A program made the translations under genes and the position numbers. The notes beneath the pieces are model-generated. The model ran no database searches, was not told where the DNA came from, and worked only from the letters and a program-made list of their open reading frames with translations. From CATOSD01 sp965203135 (lineage in GTDB: Bacteria; Chloroflexota; Dehalococcoidia; Lucifugimonadales; CATOSD01), in the NCBI GenBank assembly GCA_965203135.1, contig CBDBBO010000003.1, positions 270,514 to 334,513 of the forward strand: a stretch of 64,000 bases of DNA. The letters are read 5' to 3'. Below are positions 16,568-26,280 of the stretch, in pieces; position 1 is the first letter of the stretch; every line of letters begins with the position of its first letter.

Positions 16568-17026
16568 CTAAAGCTTGTCCACCTCTTCCAGCACAGCCTC
16601 GGGGCTCAGCCCGGCCATGCTCTCGTAGGTGCGAACGTACCTCACCACGCCCTCTTTGTCGATGATGATGATTGCGCGGTTGGCCGTGCCCCGGTCGTCA
16701 TTGTAGATGCCGAAGAGCTGCGCTACCTCGCCCTTGGGGTGGAAATCGCCCAGCAACGGATACGGCAACCCGCCAATCGACGACGCGAAGGCTGTCTGCG
16801 TGGGAACGGGGTCTGTGCTAATACCCAGCACCTGGGTATCCTTCCTCTCGAATGACGCGTTGGCCATTCGGAAAGAGGAGACCTGGTGCGTTCAACCGCC
16901 TGTGAATGAGAACAGGTGGAACGACAGCACCACGTTCTTGTCGCCCCTGTACTGGCTCAGTGTTACGCTCTCGCCGTTGTGCGCCCTCAGCGTAAAGTCG
17001 GGCGCGGCCTGACCTACCTCGATCAT
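16568..17026 (-). CDS. Peroxiredoxin-like selenoprotein (UGA read as selenocysteine at residue 45)
   Basis: Thioredoxin-fold peroxidase, 152 aa if the in-frame TGA at 16892-16894 is read through. The N-terminus EVGQAAPDFTLRAHNGESVTLSQYRGDKNVVLSFHLFSFTGG and the C-terminal part after the TGA (THQVSSFRMANASFE, VLGISTDPVPTQTAFA, RAIIIIDKEGVVRYV) together form one complete AhpC/TSA domain. The TGA falls exactly where other peroxiredoxins have the peroxidatic Cys (FTGxC). There is no other cysteine, so the selenocysteine would be the only redox residue. A SECIS-like hairpin follows at 16843-16879. The ATG at 17026 has AGGAG upstream. It lies 78 bp behind gcvPB and is probably part of that operon. 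The alternative, a nonsense mutation, is unlikely at this position. Confidence 0.88.
16843..16879 (-). promoter_or_regulatory. Bacterial SECIS element of the selenoprotein gene
   Basis: On the coding strand, the hairpin starts 12 bases after the TGA. TCCTCT pairs with AGAGGA, a 3-base TTC bulge follows on the 5' side, then CGAATG pairs with CATTCG around a 10-base loop GCCAACGCGT. All 12 pairs are Watson-Crick. The apical loop begins 27 bases after the TGA and its first base is G, which fits the bacterial SECIS model (loop 16-37 nt from UGA, a G among the first two loop bases). SelB would bind it. Confidence 0.82.
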
Positions 17027-17104
17027 TTGCTTCTCCTGGCTCTCGATTGATGTTGCGTTGCAGATGGCGTCGCGCCTGAACTGGCGCGAGTGGGAAGTGT
17101 GCGA

Positions 17105-18592
17105 CTACGACTCGGGCCGCCACCGCAGGTACGGCCGCCGGGCGGCCTGCGCCTCGTCCAGCCTCGTGTTGGGCGTGTCGTGCGGCGCGTCATGGAGCAG
17201 GTCCGGCTCCTCCTCCGCCTCCCGCGCGATCGTCTTCATCACCTCGATGAAGTAGTCCAGCGTCTCCCTGGACTCCGTTTCGGTCGGCTCGATCATCAGC
17301 GCCTCCTCGACGATGAGCGGGAAGTACATCGTGGGAGGGTGAATGCCGTAGTCGATCAGCCGCTTGGCCACGTCGAGCGCGTTGACGCCGTGCGCCCGCT
17401 TCAGGTTGCGTGCCGAGAACACCACCTCGTGCATGCACACCCTGTCGTACGGAAGATCGTACTCGCCCTTGAGCCGGCTCAGTATGTAGTTCGCGTTGAT
17501 GACCGCGTCCTCGCTGATGCCCGCTATGCCCGGAGCACCCAGCGTCGCTATGTAGGCGTAGGCGCGAAGCAGCGCGCCGAAGTTGCCGTGAAACGCCCCC
17601 ATGCGCCCGATGCTGCTCTCCGGCGCGGACAGCGAGTAGCTCTCCGAACCGTCCTCCGCCACGTGGCGCGTGACCACCGGCGTCGGCAGGTACGGCTCCA
17701 GCGTCGGCCCGGAGATCACCGGTCCCGCCCCGGGGCCGCCTCCACCGTGCGGCTGCGTGAACGTCTTGTGCAAGTTGGAGTGGACGACGTCGAATCCCAG
17801 GTCTCCCAGCTTCACCCGACCAAGCAGCGCGTTCAGGTTCGCGCCGTCGCCGTACACCAGTCCCCCCGCCTCGTGAACGGTCCGGCACACCTCCAGGATG
17901 TGCGCGTCGAACAGTCCCAGCGTGCTAGGCAGCGTGATCATCAGCCCCGCCAACTCGTCGTTCACGGTGGCGCGCAGAGCGTCCAGGTCCGTGTCGCCGT
18001 TCGCGTCCGAAGGCAGCGTAACGACCTCGAACCCCGCCATTGCCGCCGACGCCGGATTGGTGCCGTGGGCGCTGTCCGGTATCAGCACGTTCTTGCGCTG
18101 GGCGTCGCCGTTGTCGAGGTGGTATGCCCGGATCATCAGCATCCCGGCAAGCTCGCCGTCCGCCCCCGCCATAGGGGCCAGCGAGTTGGCGGTCATACCC
18201 GTGATCTCGTTAAGGTACCCCTGCAGCTCGTACATCAGCTTCAGCGCGCCCTGCACCGTGGACTCCGGCTGGTAGGGGTGAAGCTGGGCCATGCCCGGCG
18301 TCGTGGAGACTTCGTCGTTCAGCTTGGGATTGTACTTCATCGTACAGCTCCCAAGCGGGTAGAAGTTGTGGTCGATGGAGAAGTTGAACTGGCTGAGCTG
18401 CGAGAAGTACCGGACTATCTCACCCTCGCTCACCTCCGGCATCGGAAGCTCGTCGCGCAGCAGGTCCGATGGCGGCAGCGGCTGCTCCGGCACGTCCAGC
18501 GGTGGCAGCGTAGTGCCCATTCTCCCGCTCACGCTGCGCTCCATCAGCAACCGGCGGCGGTCCTGCTCGTATCTGTCCAGCAGTGGATTCAT
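17105..18592 (-). CDS. gcvPB: Glycine dehydrogenase (decarboxylating) subunit 2
   Basis: PLP-containing half of the P-protein, which decarboxylates glycine and passes aminomethyl to lipoyl GcvH. At 495 aa it is the usual length for the split two-subunit type. The N-terminal ERSVSGRMGTTLPPLDVPEQP, YPLGSCTMKYNPK, DSAHGTNPASAAMAG, and the PLP lysine region SNLHKTFTQPHGGGGPG (K276) are all present. The ATG at 18592 overlaps the gcvPA stop (ATGA), so the two are translationally coupled. The C-terminus has the conserved PTMYFPLIVEEALMIEPTE. Confidence 0.97.
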   Translation of the reverse strand: MNPLLDRYEQDRRRLLMERSVSGRMGTTLPPLDVPEQPLPPSDLLRDELPMPEVSEGEIVRYFSQLSQFNFSIDHNFYPLGSCTMKYNPKLNDEVSTTPGMAQLHPYQPESTVQGALKLMYELQGYLNEITGMTANSLAPMAGADGELAGMLMIRAYHLDNGDAQRKNVLIPDSAHGTNPASAAMAGFEVVTLPSDANGDTDLDALRATVNDELAGLMITLPSTLGLFDAHILEVCRTVHEAGGLVYGDGANLNALLGRVKLGDLGFDVVHSNLHKTFTQPHGGGGPGAGPVISGPTLEPYLPTPVVTRHVAEDGSESYSLSAPESSIGRMGAFHGNFGALLRAYAYIATLGAPGIAGISEDAVINANYILSRLKGEYDLPYDRVCMHEVVFSARNLKRAHGVNALDVAKRLIDYGIHPPTMYFPLIVEEALMIEPTETESRETLDYFIEVMKTIAREAEEEPDLLHDAPHDTPNTRLDEAQAARRPYLRWRPES

Positions 18593-19920
18593 GCCGTCGA
18601 GCCTATCTCCTCGAGAGCGGCCGCGAGCCGCTCTATCTCGTCCCTGCTGTTGATCTCGGTCACGCACACCAGCATCCCGTTGGGCGACTGCTCGCTCACG
18701 TCCAGGCCGCCGATGATCTTGTGCTCCAGCAGCCGCTCGTTAAGCTCGGCGGGCGGCAGCGGGCAACTGACCACGAACTCCTGGAAGAACTGTCCGTCCA
18801 TTGGCAGGGAGTAGCCGGGAATCTTCTCGATCAGCGACGCCGCGTAGTGGGCCTTGTGGTAGGTCAGCTCCGCGATGTGGCGAAGACCGCGCCTTCCGTT
18901 CGCCGTCATGTACACCGTGGTCATCAGCGCGATCAGCGCGACGCTCGTGCAGATGTTGGACGTCGCACGCTCCCTCCGGATGTGTTGCTCTCTCGTCTGG
19001 AGCGTGAGCACGTATGCCGTGCGTCCCCGCGTGTCGACCGTGCGGCCTACGATGCGGCCCGGCATCTGCCGCATGTAACGCTCCTTGCAGGCGAATATGC
19101 CCACGTACGGTCCGCCGTAAGTGGGAGCCACGCCCAGCGCCTGGCCCTCCGCCGCCACGATGTCCGCGCCGTAGTCGCCCGGCGGCCTGAACATCCCAAG
19201 CGAGATCGGATCCACGTAACACACCAGCAGCGCTCCGCTGGAGTGCGCCAACTCCGAAAGCCGCTCCATCTCCTCCATGTAGCCGAAGAAGTTCGGTTGC
19301 TGCACCACCAGGCAGGCCGTGCCCTCCTGCAGCTCGGAAACGTCTCCGGGCACCTCGTACACGTCGATGCCCGGCGCCTGCGTGTACGTGTCCAGCACCC
19401 GCCTGTACATCGGCGAGACGCTGGAAAGCACCGCCACTCGGTCGCGCCTCGTGACGCGGGCGGCCATCAGCACGCCCTCGGCCAGCGAGGTCGAGCCGTC
19501 GTACATTCCCGCGTTGGCGACCTCCATGCCCGTGAGCTGGGCGCACAGCGTCTGGAACTCGAACTCGGTCTGAAGCGTGCCCTGCGACACCTCCGGCTGG
19601 TAGGGCGTGTACGATGTCACGTACTCGCTGCGGCTGGTTATCTGCCTCACGATGGCGGGAATATGGTGGCGGTACGACCCGGCCCCCAGGAAGCAGGCGT
19701 ACTCGCCCGGCGCCCTGTTCATCGCGGAAAGGTCCGCGACGTGACGCATCAACTCGAACTCGGACTTGGGAGGGGGAAGGTCCAGCGAGGGGTTGCGATG
19801 CTCTTCGGGGATGTCAAGGAACAGCTCATCGACCGAATCGACGCCTATGGCGTCTAGCATGTACCGCCGGTCGTTGTCGGTGCTCGGCACGTAGGGAGAA
19901 ACGAAGTTGCCATTCTCCAT
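18589..19920 (-). CDS. gcvPA: Glycine dehydrogenase (decarboxylating) subunit 1
   Basis: N-terminal half of the split P-protein, 443 aa, forming a heterotetramer with GcvPB. Recognisable blocks are YVPSTDNDRRYMLDAIGV, SYRHHIPAIVRQITSRSEYVTSYTPYQPE, GMEVANAGMYDGSTSLAEG and RIVGRTVDTRGRTAYVLTLQTREQHIRRE. The PLP lysine is supplied by subunit 2. The ATG at 19920 starts 8 bases after gcvH ends. Confidence 0.97.
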   Translation of the reverse strand: MENGNFVSPYVPSTDNDRRYMLDAIGVDSVDELFLDIPEEHRNPSLDLPPPKSEFELMRHVADLSAMNRAPGEYACFLGAGSYRHHIPAIVRQITSRSEYVTSYTPYQPEVSQGTLQTEFEFQTLCAQLTGMEVANAGMYDGSTSLAEGVLMAARVTRRDRVAVLSSVSPMYRRVLDTYTQAPGIDVYEVPGDVSELQEGTACLVVQQPNFFGYMEEMERLSELAHSSGALLVCYVDPISLGMFRPPGDYGADIVAAEGQALGVAPTYGGPYVGIFACKERYMRQMPGRIVGRTVDTRGRTAYVLTLQTREQHIRRERATSNICTSVALIALMTTVYMTANGRRGLRHIAELTYHKAHYAASLIEKIPGYSLPMDGQFFQEFVVSCPLPPAELNERLLEHKIIGGLDVSEQSPNGMLVCVTEINSRDEIERLAAALEEIGSTA

Positions 19921-19928
19921 AGGCCCGG

Positions 19929-20318
19929 CTATGCCTCCTCCGCGGAGATGAGGGCGTCGTACTCCTCCGCGCTCAGCAGGTTGTCCACCTCGGACGTGTC
20001 GCTGATCTGAACGCGGAGCATCCACCCGAAGTGGAAGGGAGAATCGTTTACTTTCTCCGGGCCGTCTATGAGCTCCTCGTTTCGCTCGATCACCTCGCCG
20101 CTGATTGGCGTGAAAAGGTCCGAAACGGCCTTCACCGACTCGATTTCGCCCATCTTTTCGAACTGCACCAGCGTCGCCCCAACCTCCGGCAACTCCACGA
20201 ACACCACGTCGCCAAGGCTGTCCGCCGCGAACTCGGTGATTCCAACCACGCCCACATCGTCAGACTCCATTCGCAGCCACTCATGCTCCTTGGAATATCT
20301 CAGGTCGGATGGGTTCAT
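19929..20318 (-). CDS. gcvH: Glycine cleavage system H protein
   Basis: Lipoyl carrier protein, 129 aa, shuttling the aminomethyl group between P, T and L proteins. RYSKEHEWLR at the N-terminus, GDVVFVELPEVGATL and the lipoylation site ESVKAVSDL (K63) are diagnostic. Its start overlaps the gcvT stop by four bases. Confidence 0.97.
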   Translation of the reverse strand: MNPSDLRYSKEHEWLRMESDDVGVVGITEFAADSLGDVVFVELPEVGATLVQFEKMGEIESVKAVSDLFTPISGEVIERNEELIDGPEKVNDSPFHFGWMLRVQISDTSEVDNLLSAEEYDALISAEEA

Positions 20319-21418
20319 GTATCGCTTCTCCGCCTCCGGGTGTAAAACGGCAGGCCCGTAACCTCCGCCTCTACGCTCCGCCCCCTGATGTCTATGTGGA
20401 AGCGTGAGCCTTCGGCAGAGTAGTCGGTTTGAACGTAGCCCATGCCGATACTTCTGTCAAGAGTAGGCGAGTAGCCCCCGCTCGTCACCTCGCCTATCTG
20501 TCCCGACTCGCCCAGGATGGCGTACCCGTGCCGGGGTATGCCCCGCTCCACCATGTTGAAGCCCACCATGCGCTTGCTGACGCCCTCGTCGCGTATCCGC
20601 CGCAGCGCCTCCCCGGCGATGTACCGCCTGCGATTGGGCCGGACGAACCTCTCCAGCGCCGCCTCGTATGGATTGACCTCGGTGCTCATGTCGCTTCCGT
20701 GAAGCAGCAGCCCCGCCTCCATCCGCAGCACGTCCCTTGCGCCCAGTCCCGCCGCGATGGCGCCCTGATCCATAAGCAACGACCAGATGCGCTCCGCGCG
20801 CTCGCTCGGCAGGATAAGCTCGAAGCCGTCCTCGCCCGTGTAGCCCGTACGGGCGAACATCGTGTCCACGCCGTCGAGCTGCGCGTCCGCGTACCGAAAC
20901 GGCCTGATCTTGGACAAGTCAGTCGAAGCCAGCGGCTCGAGGATGAACTCCGCCGCCGGTCCCTGGCAGGCTATCATCGCGTAGTCGTCGGACACGTCCA
21001 CGATGTCCGCCGGCTCCGGCCCGACGTTCCACTTCACGATCCAGTCGAACACGGCGGCGCGATTCCCCGCGTTCGGAATCACCAGGAACTGCTCTTCACC
21101 CTTCCGGTAGACGATGCCGTCGTCGATGATGCCGCCCTGCTCGTCGCAGATTACGTTGTACCGCGCGCTGCCCTCCCGCAGACCGATGGCGCTCACGCTG
21201 AGGACACTGCTTAGCAGCGGACCCGCCCCGGGCCCGTTGACCTCCACTCGTCCCATGTGGGAGACGTCGAAGAGACCGACGCCAAACCGCACCAGCCTGG
21301 TCTCCAGGAGAATGCTGTCATACTGGATGGGCATCTCCCAGCCGGAAAATGGCACCATCCTGCCGCCAAGTTCTACGTGCGTGTCGTAAAGCGGCGTTCG
21401 CCTCAGTTCTTCAGTCAT
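20315..21418 (-). CDS. gcvT: Glycine cleavage system aminomethyltransferase (T protein)
   Basis: Transfers the methylene group from aminomethyl-lipoyl GcvH to tetrahydrofolate, releasing ammonia. The 367-aa sequence shows RRTPLYDTHVELGGRMVPFSGWEMPIQY, GLFDVSHMGRVEV, ARYNVICDEQGGIIDDGIVYR (catalytic Asp region), FARTGYTGEDGFEL and the C-terminal barrel domain. The ATG at 21418 is chosen because it begins the conserved TEELRRTPLYDTH. It is the first gene of the gcvT-H-PA-PB array; no GcvL gene is in the window. Confidence 0.96.
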   Translation of the reverse strand: MTEELRRTPLYDTHVELGGRMVPFSGWEMPIQYDSILLETRLVRFGVGLFDVSHMGRVEVNGPGAGPLLSSVLSVSAIGLREGSARYNVICDEQGGIIDDGIVYRKGEEQFLVIPNAGNRAAVFDWIVKWNVGPEPADIVDVSDDYAMIACQGPAAEFILEPLASTDLSKIRPFRYADAQLDGVDTMFARTGYTGEDGFELILPSERAERIWSLLMDQGAIAAGLGARDVLRMEAGLLLHGSDMSTEVNPYEAALERFVRPNRRRYIAGEALRRIRDEGVSKRMVGFNMVERGIPRHGYAILGESGQIGEVTSGGYSPTLDRSIGMGYVQTDYSAEGSRFHIDIRGRSVEAEVTGLPFYTRRRRSDT

Positions 21419-21511
21419 ACTTGCGCGTCGTCTCTGGTACAGAGTCGGGTGAATCCAGCCTGCGACCGTCCGCCTGGATGGACGCTTCGGCCTCCAATGT
21501 AGCCACGACAA

Positions 21512-21540
21512 ATGTTAAGCGCTGGCCATTGGAGTGTCAA
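21512..21540 (-). promoter_or_regulatory. Promoter of the glycine cleavage operon
   Basis: On the minus strand TTGACA (21535-21540), 17-bp spacer, TAACAT (21512-21517), giving a leader of about 87 nt before gcvT. The leader has a small CTCTG-TAC-CAGAG hairpin but not the conserved cores of a glycine riboswitch. Confidence 0.75.
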
Positions 21541-21848
21541 CGCGCCAAGAGTCGTGAAAGCGGCGTCACATTACCAGGTGCGCGAGAATTCGTCCTGCCC
21601 ACCCACTAACGCCACCCCCATGAAAACGTGCGCGGGAACCCAGGCGCGCTTGGGCACTCCCCCTCGAAGCCACCTGGTAGTCCGAAACAGGCTCAAAGTC
21701 ACGCAAAGCGGCTGCGAATCCGCCGCTTTCGGACGAGCAAAACAAATCCCGCGGAGCGGACTCCTTAGCGAAGGATATGCCCTCCGGGCGATGAAGACGC
21801 TACAATGCAGGCAGGAGAAACCCCGCAGACTGGAAAGGATCGCCGTTC
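21541..21848. other. Intergenic region upstream of the island
   Basis: About 310 bases between the gcv promoter and the secreted protease gene. Nothing convincing is seen beyond a possible AAAGGA ribosome site ahead of 21849. It marks the left border of a lower-GC block. Confidence 0.4.
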
Positions 21849-23073
21849 ATGCGGAGAGAACATCTGAAATACTGGATAGGCGCAGCCCTGATTATCGCCT
21901 TGATAATAGGCGGCAACCGGCTGTTCGCCGAGCGGACCATCGCGCAGGAGGACGGCCCCGTCGAAGATGATTTTGTCGAGGAAGAAGTTCAAGAAATACC
22001 TCCAGACTGCAAAGATCCCGGCAACTCAGGCCATCCCGCCTGTCGAGGATATGTTTCAGCCGCAGACCGTACAGCAACTGCTCAGGCAAATGCCAGACGT
22101 GCCAGACAAACGGCAACGGCTAAGAGGAACCAGACAGCGACCGCTGTGGCTAACAACCGAGCCACAGCCGTATCCAAGAGTGCTACAGCGGCGGCGAAGG
22201 CTGCCACAGCCGAAGCCAGAACAGCTACAGCCGAAGCCCTGAAACAGCGTCAGAGAGAACGACGCCAAGCAACTCAAACGGCTATCGCGGCTAAGAAAAC
22301 TGCTATGCGAGAAGCCTTTCACGCAGTTCAAACTCAGATTGCCAGTAGACGCGCAACACAGACTGCAACCGCTAAAGAAGCGACACCTACGCCTGTAGGA
22401 TCGAATCCCGTAACAGGTACTCGTAGACCACCTACTATTACTCCAACGCCTACACCTACACCGACTCCGATTCCCGGCGGAAGAGGCCCCGGCCCTGTTC
22501 CGCCTCCGGGCGGCAGCGTGTCTTATACCAATGCATTTGAGACAGTTATCGAATCACACAACAGGGATATTCTTGATGTCGAATGGGCTATCTTCGATTC
22601 CGACCTTCTACAAGTCGATCTCAATCTCATACCCGCAGCACGTTCCCACGTGAATCCAGCGGACTACGAGTTTCGGGTTAAGCTTAATCCACGAAGTACA
22701 GGCTTCTACCAGATACAAAACGGAGACGTTAGTTGTACGCCTGGAAATGCTGGCAGGGATACAAGTGTTTGGTTACAGACAACCACCCTCTACATAATCG
22801 CGATTAGATGTGGACTAGGCCAGCTAAACAACTCAGGTTTCGAGGTATGGGGCCGAGACGCCGTTACACTCCATGAGTTCCTTGTCGGAAGAACCGGCGA
22901 AATCAAACAGGCTTGGCATCAAGAAGATCGCAAAGTGACCTTTGGCCTTGAGCTATCTACAGTCAATGGCAGTAAACCGTCTTGGGCCACGCTTTATAAT
23001 CAACCCGTCGCGGAGACTTCCGTTCGAGAAGCTGCTGCGCGGATCAATGGCAGGATTGGGCAACGAATACTAG

Positions 23074-24304
23074 GGCAACTCTGAACAAGTCGTTGTCGAG
23101 CGTGTGATTAACGTTGGTGGCATAATGGGAGTCAAGCAAGCCAGATGGAGTGGAGGACGCCATGGCAGCCCAGCCCAGCTTCGCCGATCTCGACTACGAA
23201 CACAAGCGGCACAAGACGCGCAGGGAGAGGTTTCTGGAGCAACTCGACTCGCTTGTGCCCTGGAAGCGGCTGCAAGAGCGCATCGAGCCACACTACCCCA
23301 AAGCGGGCAATGGACGCAGGCCCTACCCGCTGTCGGTGATGCTGCGGGTTCACGTGGTGCAAGTCGTCTACAATCTGAGCGACCCCGCGATGGAAGACCT
23401 TTTGTACGAGGCGGAGTCTGTGCGGCGGTTCGTGGGTTTGCGGCTGTCGAAAGCGATACCCGACGAGAGCACCATTCTGCACTTTCGCCACTTGTTGGAG
23501 AACCACGAGTTGGGGCAGGGGCTGTTCGAGGAGATCAAGGGCTACCTGGCGCAGCAGGGCGTGATGCTGAAGCAGGGAACCATCGTAGACGCCACCATCA
23601 TAGATGCGCCGTCGTCGACCAGGAACAAGGCGAAGAAGCGCGACCCTGAGATGCAGCAGGTGAAGAAGGGCCGGCAGTACTACTTCGGTATGAAGCTACA
23701 TATAGGAGCGGACGCTGAGAGCGGGCTTGTGCACAGCATGGCGACGACCCCGGCCAACGTCCACGACATAAGGCAGGCACACAGGCTGTTGCACGGGGAG
23801 GAGCGTGCGGTATGGGGAGATTCGGGGTATACAGGTGTGCACAAGCGTGATGAGAATAGGGAGTTCGAGGTGGGGTGGTACGTGGCGATGAGGGCGGGGC
23901 AGCGGCGGAAGTTGGAGCCTGGGAGTGCTGCGGCGATAGCGGAGAGAGTGAAGTCGTCGATTCGAGCGAAAGTGGAGCACCCCTTCTGGGGTGTGAAAGG
24001 CACGTTCGGCTACGCGAAGGTACGGTATCGGGGCTTGGCCAAGAACACCGAACGGCTTGCGGTGCTTATGGGGTTGTACAATCTGAAGCGAGCGCAGGGA
24101 CTGATGGTCCACTGAGTCGAGTAGCGGGGGCGAAGTGCGCCCAAAGTCAGGCCAGACCCCTCAAGATAGGGACCGAAGGCGCAAACAGTCCCTCAAAACC
24201 ATCGCAAGTGGCCCCAAAACACGGCGAAACTGTGGCCGAAAGAGCTTCCATACAGCCCACTCGCCCCCAATAGCCGCCGCTACGCAGGCTTGTTCAGACC
24301 TTCC
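23074..24304 (+). mobile_element. IS5-family insertion sequence (1231 bp)
   Basis: Ends share the inverted repeat core TCTGAACAAG (left end GGCAACTCTGAACAAG, right end complement GGAAGGTCTGAACAAG). The flanking 4-bp duplication CTAG (23070-23073, 24305-24308) fits the YTAR target of IS5. One transposase gene. About 190 bp follow the transposase before the right end, without a gene. Confidence 0.9.
23162..24115 (+). CDS. IS5-family transposase
   Basis: 317-aa DDE transposase. The N-terminal domain has FADLDYEHKRHKTRRERFLEQLD and RPYPLSVMLRVHVVQVVYNLSD. The catalytic core shows TIVDATIIDAPSSTRNKAKKRDPE, YFGMKLHIGAD and WGDSGYTGVHKRDENRE, with the C-terminal Glu near RAKVEHPFWGVKGTFGYAKVRYRGL. 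The ATG at 23162 has GGAGG five bases upstream and is preferred over an in-frame GTG four codons earlier. The gene appears intact. Confidence 0.92.
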   Translation: MAAQPSFADLDYEHKRHKTRRERFLEQLDSLVPWKRLQERIEPHYPKAGNGRRPYPLSVMLRVHVVQVVYNLSDPAMEDLLYEAESVRRFVGLRLSKAIPDESTILHFRHLLENHELGQGLFEEIKGYLAQQGVMLKQGTIVDATIIDAPSSTRNKAKKRDPEMQQVKKGRQYYFGMKLHIGADAESGLVHSMATTPANVHDIRQAHRLLHGEERAVWGDSGYTGVHKRDENREFEVGWYVAMRAGQRRKLEPGSAAAIAERVKSSIRAKVEHPFWGVKGTFGYAKVRYRGLAKNTERLAVLMGLYNLKRAQGLMVH

Positions 24305-26280
24305 CTAGAAGAGCCATCTTATGAAGTTACTGTCAAGGCGTACTGGTACGGAACAGGCGGTACGTGTAACTCGATAGCTCTTGCTTGCTACACCATCGAC
24401 GGCTCCTATCCACATTTGGATGGACGGACACTATGGATACGGTATCCTCCAGATAAAGTCAGTCAGCGAGACGGAATAACAGTACCTCACTGGACAAACA
24501 ACCCCAGGGTAGTTCAACGCGCCGCTACATTCCTGGATTACTATTATCTGCCACAAGTTGTGGCTCACGAATTCGGTCACACTTTGGGAGTTCTACACTT
24601 ATCCTCTGGACACATGATGGGTGGCTACATTCTTGGTAGTGTTTGGACAGGCCCGACTCAACAAGACGTGTACGGGTTCCTGCAGTCAATTCAGACACAT
24701 ACTCACAGATAAACAGGAGCGTCTCATGAAGCAGATCAGTGTGCTGAGCATTCTCGGAATCGCAACACTCTTGGTCTTAGCCTGTAACTCGGATACTTCA
24801 TCGTCGAAGTCCGTCGAAGCCTCAGAACCTGCTCCAGTTGGCGTGACTACCGTGTTCGACGACTACGTAGGAGCAGCGACAGCCTCTATCGAAGAACGCA
24901 GCTATCAAGCTGATGTGATTGTAAGGGCGCGTCTAGCATCCGCTACGGACGGTATCCTTAACTTTAATGCTGTCACCTGGATGAAGGGCACAGGGCCAAG
25001 TTCTTTCAGCGTAGCGGCTAAGACCGAGGGCCGTGATACTCAATGGGACGACCAAGACGGAATCCTGTTTCTCAAACTACTTCCTGACGAGATGGCCGAC
25101 TTCGAGTTCGTGGACACCACCGATATGTCGTTCTACGACAACAGACCATATATCTTACCTGACGACCCGCCTTTCCCTATTCCAACTTATACTGGCTCTT
25201 TGCCTGAAGGCTATACGGTGAACAGCCGCAACCCTGTTTGGCTCCCTGTTCGACCTGAGAGAGAAAACGTAAGTGGTGTTTCTGGAGCTTCAGCTCAGTC
25301 ACAGTCAGAGAGCGATTCGGACGTGATTGCAGACTACGGCTCAGACGGTGTTGCACAAACTGTGACCCTAAGCACAATCCAGAACGCTATCAACTGGATC
25401 ACAGGAGGCCCCGGATCAAATCTTGCTTACAGTGACTCTGGTACGACGACCGCCGCGCAGCAATCTGGTCAAGCCTTTACAGACGAAGAATTTGACCGAT
25501 GCGTGGTGATTGTCATTAAAACGATACGCCGTGAGCGTGATTGGAGTGCCTATCCCGGACTACCAGAACGTGATTGGCGATTTACAGAACAGCTAGACTC
25601 TGGACTCCCTAAAGGCACGAGAGCTCTCAGATGGGAGACGGCAGGTGATGGAGGGGGCCTTTTACCTGGCAATCAACGATACCACGAATTTCGTATAAGT
25701 GGACGTGACGCTCACTTGTTTGAAAGCACTCTGATAGATTCAGACAACAATTCTCGAACGGGCTATAACCAGTACGTCCTAACTCTCCGACCGCTCCCTG
25801 CGGGTGAGTATGAGCTTTACGATCATGTTCTGCCGTACTACTACAAGCCTTGCAACTACCAGCCAGAGATAGATTACAGCGTCGCTACAATAGTCGTGAC
25901 GGCTCCTGACAGAACAGTTCACGAAGCGTTCTTTGACCCAGCCACCACGACGGACGGCGTCGGCTACGGCACGTCCACAGGCGTACTCGAACCGGCCGCT
26001 TTCGACGGCGGCGGCATCACGACGCTCACCTGGCGTAACGGAAAGGTGCGGATCGTCACCAACCCCGCAGGCGCGCTCGCCAACACCAATCTGGACTTCA
26101 TCGCCCTGAACGGCTCTGTGGCGCTCTCGCTCAACCCCGACGTTGCCACCAGCACCGGCGCGGCCCTGGCGTGGGACGTGTCGCCGGCCCCCTGGGCTGC
26201 AGGTGACCAGCTGATGCTGCGTGTCACGTCAGATCTCCCGCCTCCAATCTTTGATGCTCAACTGACGGTCGGAAGTCTTA

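Larger units (their letters stand above)
21849..24712 (+). pseudogene. Secreted metzincin-type metalloprotease gene split by an IS5 element
   Basis: The 5' part (21849-23073) encodes a signal anchor (WIGAALIIALIIGG), a Cys-containing stretch, a long Ala/Thr/Arg/Lys repeat region (RTATAQA, QTATAKR, RTATAEA) likely helical, a TPTPTP linker and a globular domain. The 3' part (24308-24712) carries HEFGHTLGVLH, the HExxHxxGxxH zinc site of metzincins, and a nearby HMMGG that fits the Met-turn. Removing the IS at 23074-24304 plus one CTAG copy joins ATA CTA to GAA GAG in frame and gives one protein of 542 aa. As it stands the catalytic domain is separated from the secretion signal, so the gene is inactive. 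Confidence 0.85.

Noticed and set aside
16892..16894. TGA in the peroxiredoxin as an ordinary nonsense mutation or separate short gene
   Set aside because: It sits at the catalytic Cys position, both sides match one domain, and a SECIS hairpin follows at the correct distance.
17090..18814. 574-codon plus-strand frame opposite gcvPB
   Set aside because: Antisense shadow rich in Arg/Val/His; the minus strand encodes a clear P-protein subunit.
21419..21511. Glycine riboswitch ahead of gcvT
   Set aside because: The leader is only about 87 nt and lacks the conserved aptamer cores; only a small 5-bp hairpin is visible.
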